A stretch of DNA of 6,639 nucleotides from JBBQTU01 sp038213005 (GTDB lineage Bacteria > Planctomycetota > Phycisphaerae > Tepidisphaerales > Tepidisphaeraceae). The DNA is taken from NCBI GenBank assembly GCA_038213005.1, contig JBBQTU010000229.1, positions 1 through 6,639 on the forward strand. The letters are read 5' to 3'. Under the pieces are notes generated by a model. The model saw only the letters and a list, made by a program, of their open reading frames with translations. It had not been told where the DNA came from and did not search any database. Each line of letters opens with the position of its first letter. Position 1 is the first letter of the stretch. The translations under genes and the position numbers were made by a program. This document shows, in pieces, positions 1-5,449 of this stretch.

Positions 1-1013
1 GTGCCCGTATAACCTTCGTGCAGGTCGAGCGTGGTCTGCCTCAGCGCATCGCCGTGGCCTAGCCTGAGCGTTCCGTTGTTGATGCGTACGAACCCTGTCG
101 GCAGTGCGTAGGCGGCGTTCAGCGTCAGCGAGCTTGCGCCCACCTTGATGATATTGCCTGCGCCGCCGATCGGGTTGGCGAAGACCACCTGGTTCGTCGC
201 GTTCTGTAGTGTGGCAGTGACGTTCAGCGGGATGGGCTGAATTCGGTCAGAGAGGTCGAGATTTGTGCCGTTCCAGTTGAGCGTGGAGGTCCCATCGAAG
301 GTAATGTTCCCAGTGGTGTTTAGCCCGCCACTGGTGAACGACACCTTGCCCTCGTGCAGTGTTGTGCCGCCTGAGTAGGTGTTGGTCCCCAAAAGGCTCA
401 GCGCGCCAGGACCGGCCTTGTATAGTCCAGTGGTCCCTCCGCCGGTGACGGTATTGGACAGGACAAGGGAGTCCGTGCCGCCGGACACGGTCAGTGTGCG
501 GCCAGTGGCGCCGAAGTTCAGCGTTACGGGATTGGTGGTGTTGCCAAGGGTGACAGTGCGGGCGCTAGCCGACCCGCCGAAATCGCCTATCACGTCGCCG
601 GCGAGCGTTAGTGTGCGCGTGGTGGACGAGTTGGACAGGATTGTCAGATCGAAGTTGTTGTTGTAACCCAGGTTCAGCCCGGAGGCAGTGGTAGTGCGGT
701 TTGACGAGAGGTAGAGGGTGGTGTTGGCGGTAAAATCGACGTTGGCAAAGGAGTCGTCGATGACCCCGCCAATCCAGTTGGCGGGATTATTGTAGTCGTG
801 AAATTGGTCGTGTGTGTCGCCCGAAGTGGCACCGCTACCGCCCCAACTGAAGAGCACGCGGCCCTCCAATGGTTCAAGGGCGGAAGAGCGATGCGGGCGA
901 CTTATGGCGTCGGGGCTGCGCGAACCCTTGCTCGGCCGCCTTGCACCCCAGATGGACTGAAGGACATTCTCGACGGCCGCACCCAAAACGCCACGACGCT
1001 GCGACTTGCTCAT
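1..1013 (-). CDS. Autotransporter-type beta-strand repeat surface protein with LEPR-XLL-like N-terminus (partial, 3' end outside window)
   Basis: The minus frame is open from the ATG at 1011-1013 to the left edge, giving at least 337 residues. Residues 46-56 read LEPLEGRVLFS, a variant of the LEPR-XLL tag found near the N-terminus of many large planctomycete surface proteins; the tag's role is unknown to me. The rest is rich in Gly, Thr, Asn and Ser. Around residues 196-225, KAGPGALSLLGTNTYSGGTT followed by LHEGKVSF matches the autotransporter-associated beta-strand repeat (PATR family), and a second degenerate copy lies near residues 295-320 (SLTLNAAYAL then INNGTLRLG). A right-handed beta-helix exposed at the surface or secreted is the likely fold. 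There is no classical signal peptide before the tag, which is usual for tagged proteins. The start is supported by a purine-rich ribosome site (GAAGGGAAGCGA before ATG) and by an in-frame stop about 110 nt upstream. Adhesion or matrix function is inference; family membership is fairly secure. Confidence 0.85.
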   Translation of the reverse strand, partial: MSKSQRRGVLGAAVENVLQSIWGARRPSKGSRSPDAISRPHRSSALEPLEGRVLFSWGGSGATSGDTHDQFHDYNNPANWIGGVIDDSFANVDFTANTTLYLSSNRTTTASGLNLGYNNNFDLTILSNSSTTRTLTLAGDVIGDFGGSASARTVTLGNTTNPVTLNFGATGRTLTVSGGTDSLVLSNTVTGGGTTGLYKAGPGALSLLGTNTYSGGTTLHEGKVSFTSGGLNTTGNITFDGTSTLNWNGTNLDLSDRIQPIPLNVTATLQNATNQVVFANPIGGAGNIIKVGASSLTLNAAYALPTGFVRINNGTLRLGHGDALRQTTLDLHEGYTG

Positions 1014-1146
1014 GTCGCTTCCCTTCTTCCCTGTTGCCGAGGCGGTGAGAGGATCCCCGCCCGGCAGAACACGCTGCGATAGCTCGATGCAGCCGACCGG
1101 CCCCGCTACCTATTGGACCCGGTCACCCTTGACACAAGTACGCGAC

Positions 1147-1174
1147 ATTCTAGCAGGCCCATCTGTATACGCAA
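1147..1174 (-). promoter_or_regulatory. Candidate sigma70-type promoter for the surface-protein gene
   Basis: On the minus strand TTGCGT (1169-1174) and TAGAAT (1147-1152) are separated by 16 nt. The -10 box matches the consensus at five of six positions; the -35 keeps only TTG. Transcription would start near 1140, giving a leader of about 127 nt before the ATG at 1013. It is the best-looking promoter in this intergenic region, but planctomycete promoters are poorly defined, so this is tentative. Confidence 0.4.
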
Positions 1175-1190
1175 CTATTATTTTTGATAC

Positions 1191-1200
1191 GTGAATTCAC
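1191..1200. promoter_or_regulatory. Perfect 10-bp palindrome GTGAATTCAC, possible operator
   Basis: GTGAATTCAC is self-complementary and lies 17 bp upstream of the candidate -35 box at 1169-1174, where an activator could bind. Nothing else identifies a regulator, and a 10-bp palindrome can occur by chance. Confidence 0.2.
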
Positions 1201-1401
1201 TCTCGCACCCGCCATGTCTTTTGTCGCAACGAATATGATTCCCGTCTTTATTGAGGGGCAGTTGTTGAAAGGGAGGCAAAGTGAAGGGACCTCCCACATT
1301 TCGTGGCGAGCGACTCCGGGGGGGGGCGGCCGCTGGTAGCTTTGGCCGTAACGATGGTGACAGATTCCCATTGCAGCGGGCACGCCCGCCACCCCGTTGG
1401 A

Positions 1402-2190
1402 TCACCCTTCGTGCATGGCAATGCCGTCGGCGGTGACCAGCAGGAGGCGGTCGGTGATCTGGTGCGGCATCTGGCGGAAATCTGTTTGAATCTGCTGCTT
1501 CAGCCGCTCGACCATTTCCTCGTCGTTGCGGAAGCAGATCAGGATGTCGCGATTGGGGACACCCGCCAGGAACGGGCTGCCCAGGTAGCCTTTGAGCCGG
1601 TCATTCAGCGACGGCAGCAGCAGCCGGCTGGCATCGTAACCGTCCATCGTCTGAAAGATGACCAGGTTCACCTTGCCGTCTTCATCCTGGGCGGCCTGGG
1701 CGTTGATGGCCTCGGACTGGCGCACCAGGTTCTCGATCGCGACCTCATGCAGGTCATCAATGGAAATCTTCCACTTGGCCAGCACGGCCTCGGGGATGTA
1801 GGCGATGGTGCGGTCGTTATCGACGGCGTATGCGACGTACAGGTCATCCAGCAGCGGCTGCGTGACCATGCTCCCGCTGTGCAGGTCGGACAGATTGCTG
1901 GAAAGCACCATCGGCATGATGCGATCTTTCAGTTCCTCAAAGCTCTTGGCATGGTCGGGTGTGCCTTCGGCCGCGCGGAGCAGTTCGACCACCCAGCGAT
2001 TGATGTGGCGGTCGAGTTGCTCAGGCCGCAGTGCGGTGATCCGATAGATATTCTCAAGCGAGGCGACATTGCCGTTAACGCTGACGGAGAACGGCTGTTC
2101 GCCTATTTTGGCCAATTTCACCAACGGAAACTTCTGTTTCACGTGGGTAAACAACAGGTCAACGAATTGCTCCCGGGTCATCGCTTCCAT
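1402..2190 (-). CDS. DUF1444 (YtpQ-like) family protein
   Basis: The 262-residue product has the length and general plan of DUF1444 proteins, a family typified by Bacillus YtpQ whose biochemical role is unknown. Visible family-like features are the N-terminal helix (MTREQFVDLLFTHVKQKFP), a central acidic stretch with the YVAYAVDNDRTIAYI segment, and the C-terminal PNRDILICF block (about residues 212-220). There is no signal peptide or membrane segment, so it should be cytoplasmic. Two starts are possible: ATG at 2190, with GGGGAG about 12 nt upstream, and ATG at 2181, with an AGGA further upstream. I keep the longer. The gene is divergent from the oxidoreductase at 2253, with 62 bp between starts, so regulatory sites must be shared or overlapping. 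Downstream there is no good terminator. Assignment to the family rests on remembered motifs, not a search. Confidence 0.8.
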   Translation of the reverse strand: MEAMTREQFVDLLFTHVKQKFPLVKLAKIGEQPFSVSVNGNVASLENIYRITALRPEQLDRHINRWVVELLRAAEGTPDHAKSFEELKDRIMPMVLSSNLSDLHSGSMVTQPLLDDLYVAYAVDNDRTIAYIPEAVLAKWKISIDDLHEVAIENLVRQSEAINAQAAQDEDGKVNLVIFQTMDGYDASRLLLPSLNDRLKGYLGSPFLAGVPNRDILICFRNDEEMVERLKQQIQTDFRQMPHQITDRLLLVTADGIAMHEG

Positions 2191-2237
2191 ATCCTGACTA
2201 TACTCCCCGTTTGGGCGATTTGGTATTCAGCGGGGTC

Positions 2238-2243
2238 AAGGAG
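2238..2243 (+). promoter_or_regulatory. Shine-Dalgarno AAGGAG fixing the GTG start at 2253
   Basis: AAGGAG lies 9 nt before the GTG codon at 2253-2255. It supports this start for the oxidoreductase, because the first ATG in frame comes only after the nucleotide-binding glycine motif. Confidence 0.7.
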
Positions 2244-2252
2244 TGAATTTTC

Positions 2253-3290
2253 GTGTCAAGGACGATCAAAGTTGGAATTATCGGGGCCGGTTGGCCAGGG
2301 CAGAGCCACGCAAAAGCTTACATGCTAGCCGGCGGATTTGAGATCAAGGCAGTGGCCGACCTCATTCCAGAACGGCGCAAGGCGATGCTGGATGAGTTCA
2401 AGGAAGCGCGGGAGTTCGCCCAGGCGGACGAGATGCTCGCCGACGCCCAGATCGACGCCGTGAGCGTGTGTCTGCCGACCCATCTGCATGCCGATACGGT
2501 TGTGGCAGCGCTGAAGGCAGGCAAGCACGTTCTCTGCGAGACGCCGCCAGCGCTGGAGCCCAAGCAGGTTGGGCAGATGGGCCGGGCGGCCGAGAAAGCA
2601 GGCAAAGTATTGCTGTTCGGCATGCAGCGCCGGTTCGGCCTGCATGAACAGGCAGCGCGCGTCGCCGCCGGCAAGGGATTCTTAGGCGAGATCTACCAGA
2701 TTCGCGCAACCTGGATGCGCACGCGCGCGATCCCGATCGGCACGGGCTGGTATACCAACCGCGCCGAGTCTGGCGGCGGAGCGATGGCCGACCTTGGGCT
2801 TCAGATGCTCGACCTGGCTTGGGCGATCATGGGCGAAGCCAAGCCGCTGAGCGTCTACGCAACCTGCCAGCGCCGGCTCGGTGCTGGGATCGTGGCACCG
2901 CGGGCCTTTGACGTGGATGAAGCCACCAGCGCCCTGCTGCGGTTTGAAGGGGACAAGGTCATCGAACTCGGAGCGAGCTGGGCGATCAACCAGCCGCCTC
3001 AGCAGCAGGGAACCGTCTGCCGCATTTGCGGCACTCAGGGAGCGATGGAGGTTTACACGCCGGCCGGGGCGGTGCTCTATCGCGACTTCACGCCGGACGG
3101 CGAATGCAAGCAGATCGAGCTCAAAGGCCCAAAGGTCATCGGGTATCACGCGATGATGAAGCACTTCAAGGACTGCATCGCCGGCAAGAGCAAGCCCCAG
3201 ATCGGCGCTGAGCGGGCCCAGACGCTGATGGAGATCCTGCACGCGATCTACAAGAGCCATGAGACCGGCAAGAGCGTCAGCCTGGCATAG
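2253..3290 (+). CDS. Gfo/Idh/MocA family oxidoreductase with altered active-site residues
   Basis: The 345-residue protein has the usual family length. An N-terminal Rossmann fold is shown by IKVGIIGAGWPG (GxGxxG at residues 11-16) and by Asp36 at the end of the second strand, which suggests NAD(H) over NADP(H). Residues 71-101 contain the VCLPTHLHADTVVAALKAGK segment, then CETPPAL where the family normally has E-K-P, so the usual lysine is Thr97. The C-terminal domain has SGGGAMADLGLQMLDL (residues 173-188), where the usual D-x-x-x-H is D180-x-x-x-Q184. Members oxidise or reduce sugars, inositols and related polyols; no substrate can be named here. There is no signal peptide or Tat motif, so it is probably cytoplasmic. 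It is transcribed alone, divergent from DUF1444 and convergent with DUF502. Family assignment is secure; whether it is catalytically active as a normal dehydrogenase is uncertain. Confidence 0.93.
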   Translation: MSRTIKVGIIGAGWPGQSHAKAYMLAGGFEIKAVADLIPERRKAMLDEFKEAREFAQADEMLADAQIDAVSVCLPTHLHADTVVAALKAGKHVLCETPPALEPKQVGQMGRAAEKAGKVLLFGMQRRFGLHEQAARVAAGKGFLGEIYQIRATWMRTRAIPIGTGWYTNRAESGGGAMADLGLQMLDLAWAIMGEAKPLSVYATCQRRLGAGIVAPRAFDVDEATSALLRFEGDKVIELGASWAINQPPQQQGTVCRICGTQGAMEVYTPAGAVLYRDFTPDGECKQIELKGPKVIGYHAMMKHFKDCIAGKSKPQIGAERAQTLMEILHAIYKSHETGKSVSLA

Positions 3291-3300
3291 CACGCGCGTG
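3291..3300. repeat. 10-bp palindrome CACGCGCGTG between convergent genes
   Basis: The perfect palindrome begins on the base after the stop codon of the oxidoreductase and fills most of the 15-bp gap to the stop of the DUF502 gene. It has no loop and no T-run, so it is not a convincing terminator. The two transcripts must overlap at their 3' ends unless termination occurs inside the genes. Confidence 0.25.
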
Positions 3301-3305
3301 AGAGT

Positions 3306-3905
3306 TCATGGCGCTGGCGTTGTTGCCATTGCCTGGCCGATGGCTTTGGGCACGTAGTTGCCTGTTGAGACGATGGTCTTGAGTGCTTCTTCGGGTGACA
3401 GGTTCACAAAGCGCACAGACGCGATGGGCACAAAGTAGAGCCGGCCGGAGATGGGATTCGGCGAGTTCGGGACCAGCACGCAGCAGATGTCATCCGACGC
3501 AGGGATCGGCTGCCCGCTGGTGAACCCCAGCATGTGGATGCCGCCGGGAACCAGTGGCACCAGCACCACGCGGGAATACATCCCCTCTTTGCCGCCGGGC
3601 GTCAGGGAGACCTGTTTCCACGCCTCGTAGAACGGCTTGACCACGGGCATCCGCGACAGCAGCATGTCCAGCAGCGAGAGGACATACTGCCCCAGGAAAC
3701 TGCTGACGATCATGCCCAGGGCGTAGATCGCGACGACCGAGACGACGATGCCGATGAAGGGGATGTCGCGACCGAAGATAGCCTTGGAAAGCGGCGTCGT
3801 CGTCAGGTCGATCCACCAGACGATAAAGACGGTGACGGCCAGCGGGACGGCGGCAAAGATGCCGGCGAGAAAAGTATTACGCAGATGAGAGTTCACTTTG
3901 GACAT
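3306..3905 (-). CDS. DUF502 family membrane protein
   Basis: From the ATG at 3903-3905 the product is 199 residues, typical for DUF502. The frame is open to 4079, but the extra upstream residues are unlike the family, and LRNTFLAGIFAAVPLAVTVF (from residue 8) is the expected DUF502 beginning. Two membrane segments are visible, about residues 12-32 and 49-71. After them come family-like blocks: PVVKPFYEAWKQV, VVLVPLVPGGIHMLGF, VLVPNSPNPISGRLYFVP and LSPEEALKTIVSTG. The family is a widespread inner-membrane protein of unknown function, with the C-terminal part outside the membrane. The start has no Shine-Dalgarno; instead a GC-rich hairpin (3913-3944) sits just upstream. It is convergent with the oxidoreductase and probably monocistronic. 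Family assignment is strong; function is unknown. Confidence 0.9.
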   Translation of the reverse strand: MSKVNSHLRNTFLAGIFAAVPLAVTVFIVWWIDLTTTPLSKAIFGRDIPFIGIVVSVVAIYALGMIVSSFLGQYVLSLLDMLLSRMPVVKPFYEAWKQVSLTPGGKEGMYSRVVLVPLVPGGIHMLGFTSGQPIPASDDICCVLVPNSPNPISGRLYFVPIASVRFVNLSPEEALKTIVSTGNYVPKAIGQAMATTPAP

Positions 3906-3912
3906 AATCGGC

Positions 3913-3944
3913 CGGCGCGGGGATGCTCGACTGGATCCGCGCCG
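3913..3944 (-). promoter_or_regulatory. GC-rich hairpin in the DUF502 leader next to the start codon
   Basis: CGGCGCGG (3913-3920) pairs perfectly with CCGCGCCG (3937-3944), and a short AT/AT extension is possible after a two-base bulge. In the minus-strand mRNA this hairpin ends 7 nt before the AUG, where a ribosome site would be expected and none is seen. It may modulate translation, but this is inference from position only. Confidence 0.35.
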
Positions 3945-4082
3945 ATGCAATAGCGTAAAGGGAGCGAAGCACCGGGGCAAACCGCCCGCCATGCGCCGGC
4001 ATGCTCCGGCCGCCACGGGCTGCTGCAGTGCCAGTCTTGGGTGAGAGAACTTGGAGGATGGGATGGTTGTGTGGGGCATGGG

Positions 4083-4157
4083 GATTTGAAGATCTCAGAT
4101 TTGAGGATTTGAGATTTGGGGATCTGAAATTTGAGGATTTGAGATTTGAGGGCTTGG
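4083..4157. repeat. 15-bp tandem repeat, five copies
   Basis: The unit is approximately GATTTGARGATYTGA, itself made of a 7- and an 8-bp half. Copies begin at 4083, 4098, 4113, 4128 and 4143; the last is degenerate. It overlaps no recognisable gene, although on the minus strand it reads through as a run of Ser-Asn-Pro-Gln-Ile-like residues. Confidence 0.8.
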
Positions 4158-4178
4158 GTGCTGGGGGTCATCGTTGTC

Positions 4179-4240
4179 GGGGGTTGGGGTTGGGCAGGTG
4201 CTCGGGTTTTCGTGGGAGGGGGTGGGGGGTGTTGCGGGGG
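4179..4240 (+). other. G-rich tract with G-quadruplex potential
   Basis: On the plus strand, 4214-4240 has G-runs of 3, 5, 6 and 5 separated by loops of 1, 1 and 6 bases, which satisfies the usual quadruplex pattern. A second cluster at 4179-4194 has runs of 5, 4 and 3 with 2-base loops. Whether it folds in the cell is unknown. Confidence 0.55.
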
Positions 4241-4305
4241 CTTGTGGGATATGGACTTGCGCGCTGGTGAGGGGATCAGGTGCGCAGGTTTCGGGGTGGG
4301 GAGGA

Positions 4306-4361
4306 AGAGCGTAAAACGCAGAGCGTAGAAAGTAAGGGGGTTGATTGGTGATTGTTGATTG
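4306..4361. repeat. Short direct repeats (AGAGCGTA pair and TTGATTG triplet)
   Basis: AGAGCGTA occurs at 4306-4313 and 4320-4327. Three adjacent heptamers TTGATTG, GTGATTG, TTGATTG occupy 4341-4361. They lie between the G-rich tract and the end of the recognisable ATPase-like sequence, and look like simple-sequence expansions. Confidence 0.6.
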
Positions 4362-4619
4362 ACCATGCACTGGTTTGGCCTTGTCGATGGCCCGGTGGCC
4401 AGTTCGTGCCAATGCGGGGCCGGCGAGGCAGGAGGCGAGGTGGCAGGCGAACTGGGTGAGGCCGGCGCCGGAGGTTCCGACGACGAGGGAGAGTCGGTGG
4501 GCGGGGAAGAGGCCGGGGATGGGCCGGAGGTGCGGGAGGTCGTGGAGTTCGTCGGCTCGGGTGATGTAGAAGGTGGTTCGGGGTTTGAGGGCGAGGGGGT
4601 TCTGGAATTCCATGGCGGT

Positions 4620-4625
4620 CTCCTT
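4620..4625 (-). promoter_or_regulatory. Shine-Dalgarno AAGGAG for the ATPase-like stub
   Basis: On the minus strand AAGGAG is followed by the 6-nt spacer ACCGCC and ATG at 4613. The site marks 4613 as a genuine ancestral start in preference to the upstream in-frame ATG at 4811, whose extension has no protein-like character and crosses a hairpin. Confidence 0.6.
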
Positions 4626-4720
4626 TGGGCGAGTGGTACTGGCGGGGCTCCCGGGGCGATCCACGGTGGATGGCTTGGCCGGGGGTTGGGCGCAGTGGGC
4701 CTCTCTACCTTTCCGGGGTT

Positions 4721-4858
4721 GTTGCGTTTTTCCCGCGTTGAAAACGCAACGTCGGGATGGGATTTGCGATTGTCCTAGGGAAGTTGAGAAAGAATCTTTG
4801 GAGAAGAGCAAGAACAGTGAAATCAGGGCATAGCGTTTTCAACGCGGGGAAAACGCAA
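4721..4858. repeat. Inverted pair of 26-bp palindromic units (REPIN/BIME-like)
   Basis: The 26-mer at 4722-4747 is repeated in inverted orientation at 4833-4858 with one mismatch, separated by 85 bp. Each unit is itself a hairpin. The left one pairs GTTGCGTTTT (4721-4730) with AAAACGCAAC (4741-4750) around a 10-nt loop. The right one pairs GCGTTTT (4833-4839) with AAAACGC (4850-4856), also around a 10-nt loop. The arrangement resembles paired REP sequences mobilised by RAYT transposases, but no transposase is present here. Confidence 0.75.
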
Positions 4859-4924
4859 ACTACCTAACAGGGGGGGGAAGAACGCTTGCCGCGGCCGAGC
4901 CGTAAGCGGGGTTCGGTTCCACCA

Positions 4925-4946
4925 CGACGCAACGACGCAACGACGG
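4925..4946. repeat. CGACGCAA short tandem repeat
   Basis: Two perfect 8-bp copies at 4925-4940 are followed by a partial third copy that diverges after CGACG. No gene covers it. Confidence 0.6.
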
Positions 4947-5022
4947 GAAGAACGCGGGAACGCACGAGGGCGAGAGGGGATAGGGCAGGAATAGGGAAGC
5001 GGCTTGGCTGGGGCTACGGCCG

Positions 5023-5056
5023 GGTCCGCCCATGCGAGATGCTGCGCAGGCGGACC
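5023..5056. repeat. Hairpin GGTCCGCC / GGCGGACC
   Basis: The arms 5023-5030 and 5049-5056 are perfectly complementary. An inner stem, TGCG (5033-5036) with CGCA (5045-5048), continues the helix after a two-base bulge, leaving an 8-nt loop. There is no T-run on either side, so it is not an ordinary terminator. Confidence 0.5.
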
Positions 5057-5112
5057 GTGCCATGAGGTTGTCTGCGGCGAGCGTGTGCGGCGGGGGTGGG
5101 GTGGCAACTCAA

Positions 5113-5139
5113 GGTGGGTCGGAGCATACCGACCACACC
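5113..5139. repeat. Hairpin GGTGGGTCGG / CCGACCACACC
   Basis: GGTCGG (5117-5122) pairs with CCGACC (5129-5134) around AGCATA, and GGTG (5113-5116) pairs with CACC (5136-5139) past a bulged A. It resembles the dispersed intergenic palindromes of the GGTGGGC...CCCACCCTACG kind that recur in many bacterial genomes; this resemblance is from memory. Confidence 0.5.
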
Positions 5140-5449
5140 CTACGGGTTGAGGGGTGAGGAGTCGCGATGCGGCGGGGGAAGTGCGCCCGGCGGAATTGGG
5201 GAGGAGAGGAACTGCCACGGGAGGCGCAGAAGACACAAGAAGAGAGAGTCAGATATGAGCGTATTGTCTGGCGTCTGCGTTGTTTGATTAGTCAATAGGA
5301 TCAGCGGCGGAGTGGGCGATCTATTTGATCTGCGTCCTCTTTGCGTGTCCTCACAGCGGCCTGCCGAAGCTGGCGTCGGACCGGGTCGGCCTCCGTAGTC
5401 TGACCGCCTGACCGTGGATTGTTAGTCTCCACTTGAACGCGAGTTAGAA

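Larger units (their letters stand above)
1014..1401. other. Intergenic leader and promoter region, no gene seen
   Basis: These 388 bases separate two minus-strand genes. The part near 1100-1200 is AT-richer and carries the candidate promoter and the 10-bp palindrome listed separately. A run of nine G at 1318-1326 precedes a NotI-type site, and a short GCGGG/CCCGC hairpin (1376-1388) lies just past the stop of the DUF1444 gene, without a T-run. Short open frames here have no recognisable product and no ribosome site. Confidence 0.6.
4095..4613 (-). pseudogene. 5' remnant of a P-loop (RecA/AAA-like) ATPase gene running into repeat DNA
   Basis: From the ATG at 4611-4613 the frame is open for 172 codons, but only the first 65 or so (to about 4419) look like real coding sequence, with almost every wobble base C or G. 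This part ends in GLFPAHRLSLVVGTSGAGLT (residues 34-53) followed by a helix-like QFACHLASCLA. It resembles the start of a RecA-fold ATPase, where a Walker A motif GxxxxGK[ST] would be expected. Here it is GTSGAGLT (46-53), with Leu52 in place of the essential lysine. Beyond residue 65 the frame passes through hairpin-prone sequence, the short direct repeats, the G-rich tract and finally the 15-bp repeats, where it ends. There is no Walker B or other ATPase motif. An excellent Shine-Dalgarno precedes the ATG. I read it as a truncated gene whose 3' part has been replaced; a short functional peptide cannot be ruled out. The family guess is tentative. Confidence 0.45.
3906..5449. other. Gene-poor, repeat-rich intergenic region
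   Basis: About 1.5 kb separates the DUF502 start from the DUF3494 stop. Apart from the ATPase-like stub ending the coding signal near 4419, no frame on either strand shows convincing codon bias or a recognisable product. The region is strongly strand-asymmetric, with the plus strand rich in G between about 4080 and 5230. It contains the tandem repeats, G-rich tract, inverted hairpin pair and other hairpins listed separately. From about 5240 to 5449 I see only weak dyads (for example GATC-TATTT-GATC near 5320) and a short copy of ACTTGAAC at 5431-5438 that also occurs twice at 6311-6328. No transposase, integrase or tRNA is present. Confidence 0.6.

Noticed and set aside
1129..1134. Perfect TTGACA on the plus strand
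   Set aside because: No -10 box lies at a suitable distance and no plus-strand gene follows before the convergent DUF1444 gene.
1303..2328. Long plus-strand open frame of 341 codons
   Set aside because: It is antisense to the DUF1444 gene, has no ribosome site, and its translation has no family resemblance; it also overlaps the true start of the oxidoreductase.
2682..3293. Minus-strand open frame of 203 codons
   Set aside because: It is the antisense shadow of the well-supported oxidoreductase, favoured by high GC.
3906..4079. N-terminal extension of the DUF502 frame to an ATG at 4079
   Set aside because: The added 58 residues are unlike DUF502 N-termini, and the family start motif begins right after the ATG at 3905.
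4359..4778. Plus-strand glycine-rich open frame of 139 codons
   Set aside because: It is antisense to the ATPase-like stub, and its glycine and glutamate richness is explained by the G-rich strand.
4925..4946. CGACGCAA repeats as a CRISPR array
   Set aside because: The units are only 8 bp and directly adjacent, with no spacers and no cas genes.
4823..5236. Minus-strand open frame of 137 codons in the repeat region
   Set aside because: It is proline- and arginine-rich, crosses three hairpins and ends inside a palindromic unit; codon use is not biased as in the real genes.
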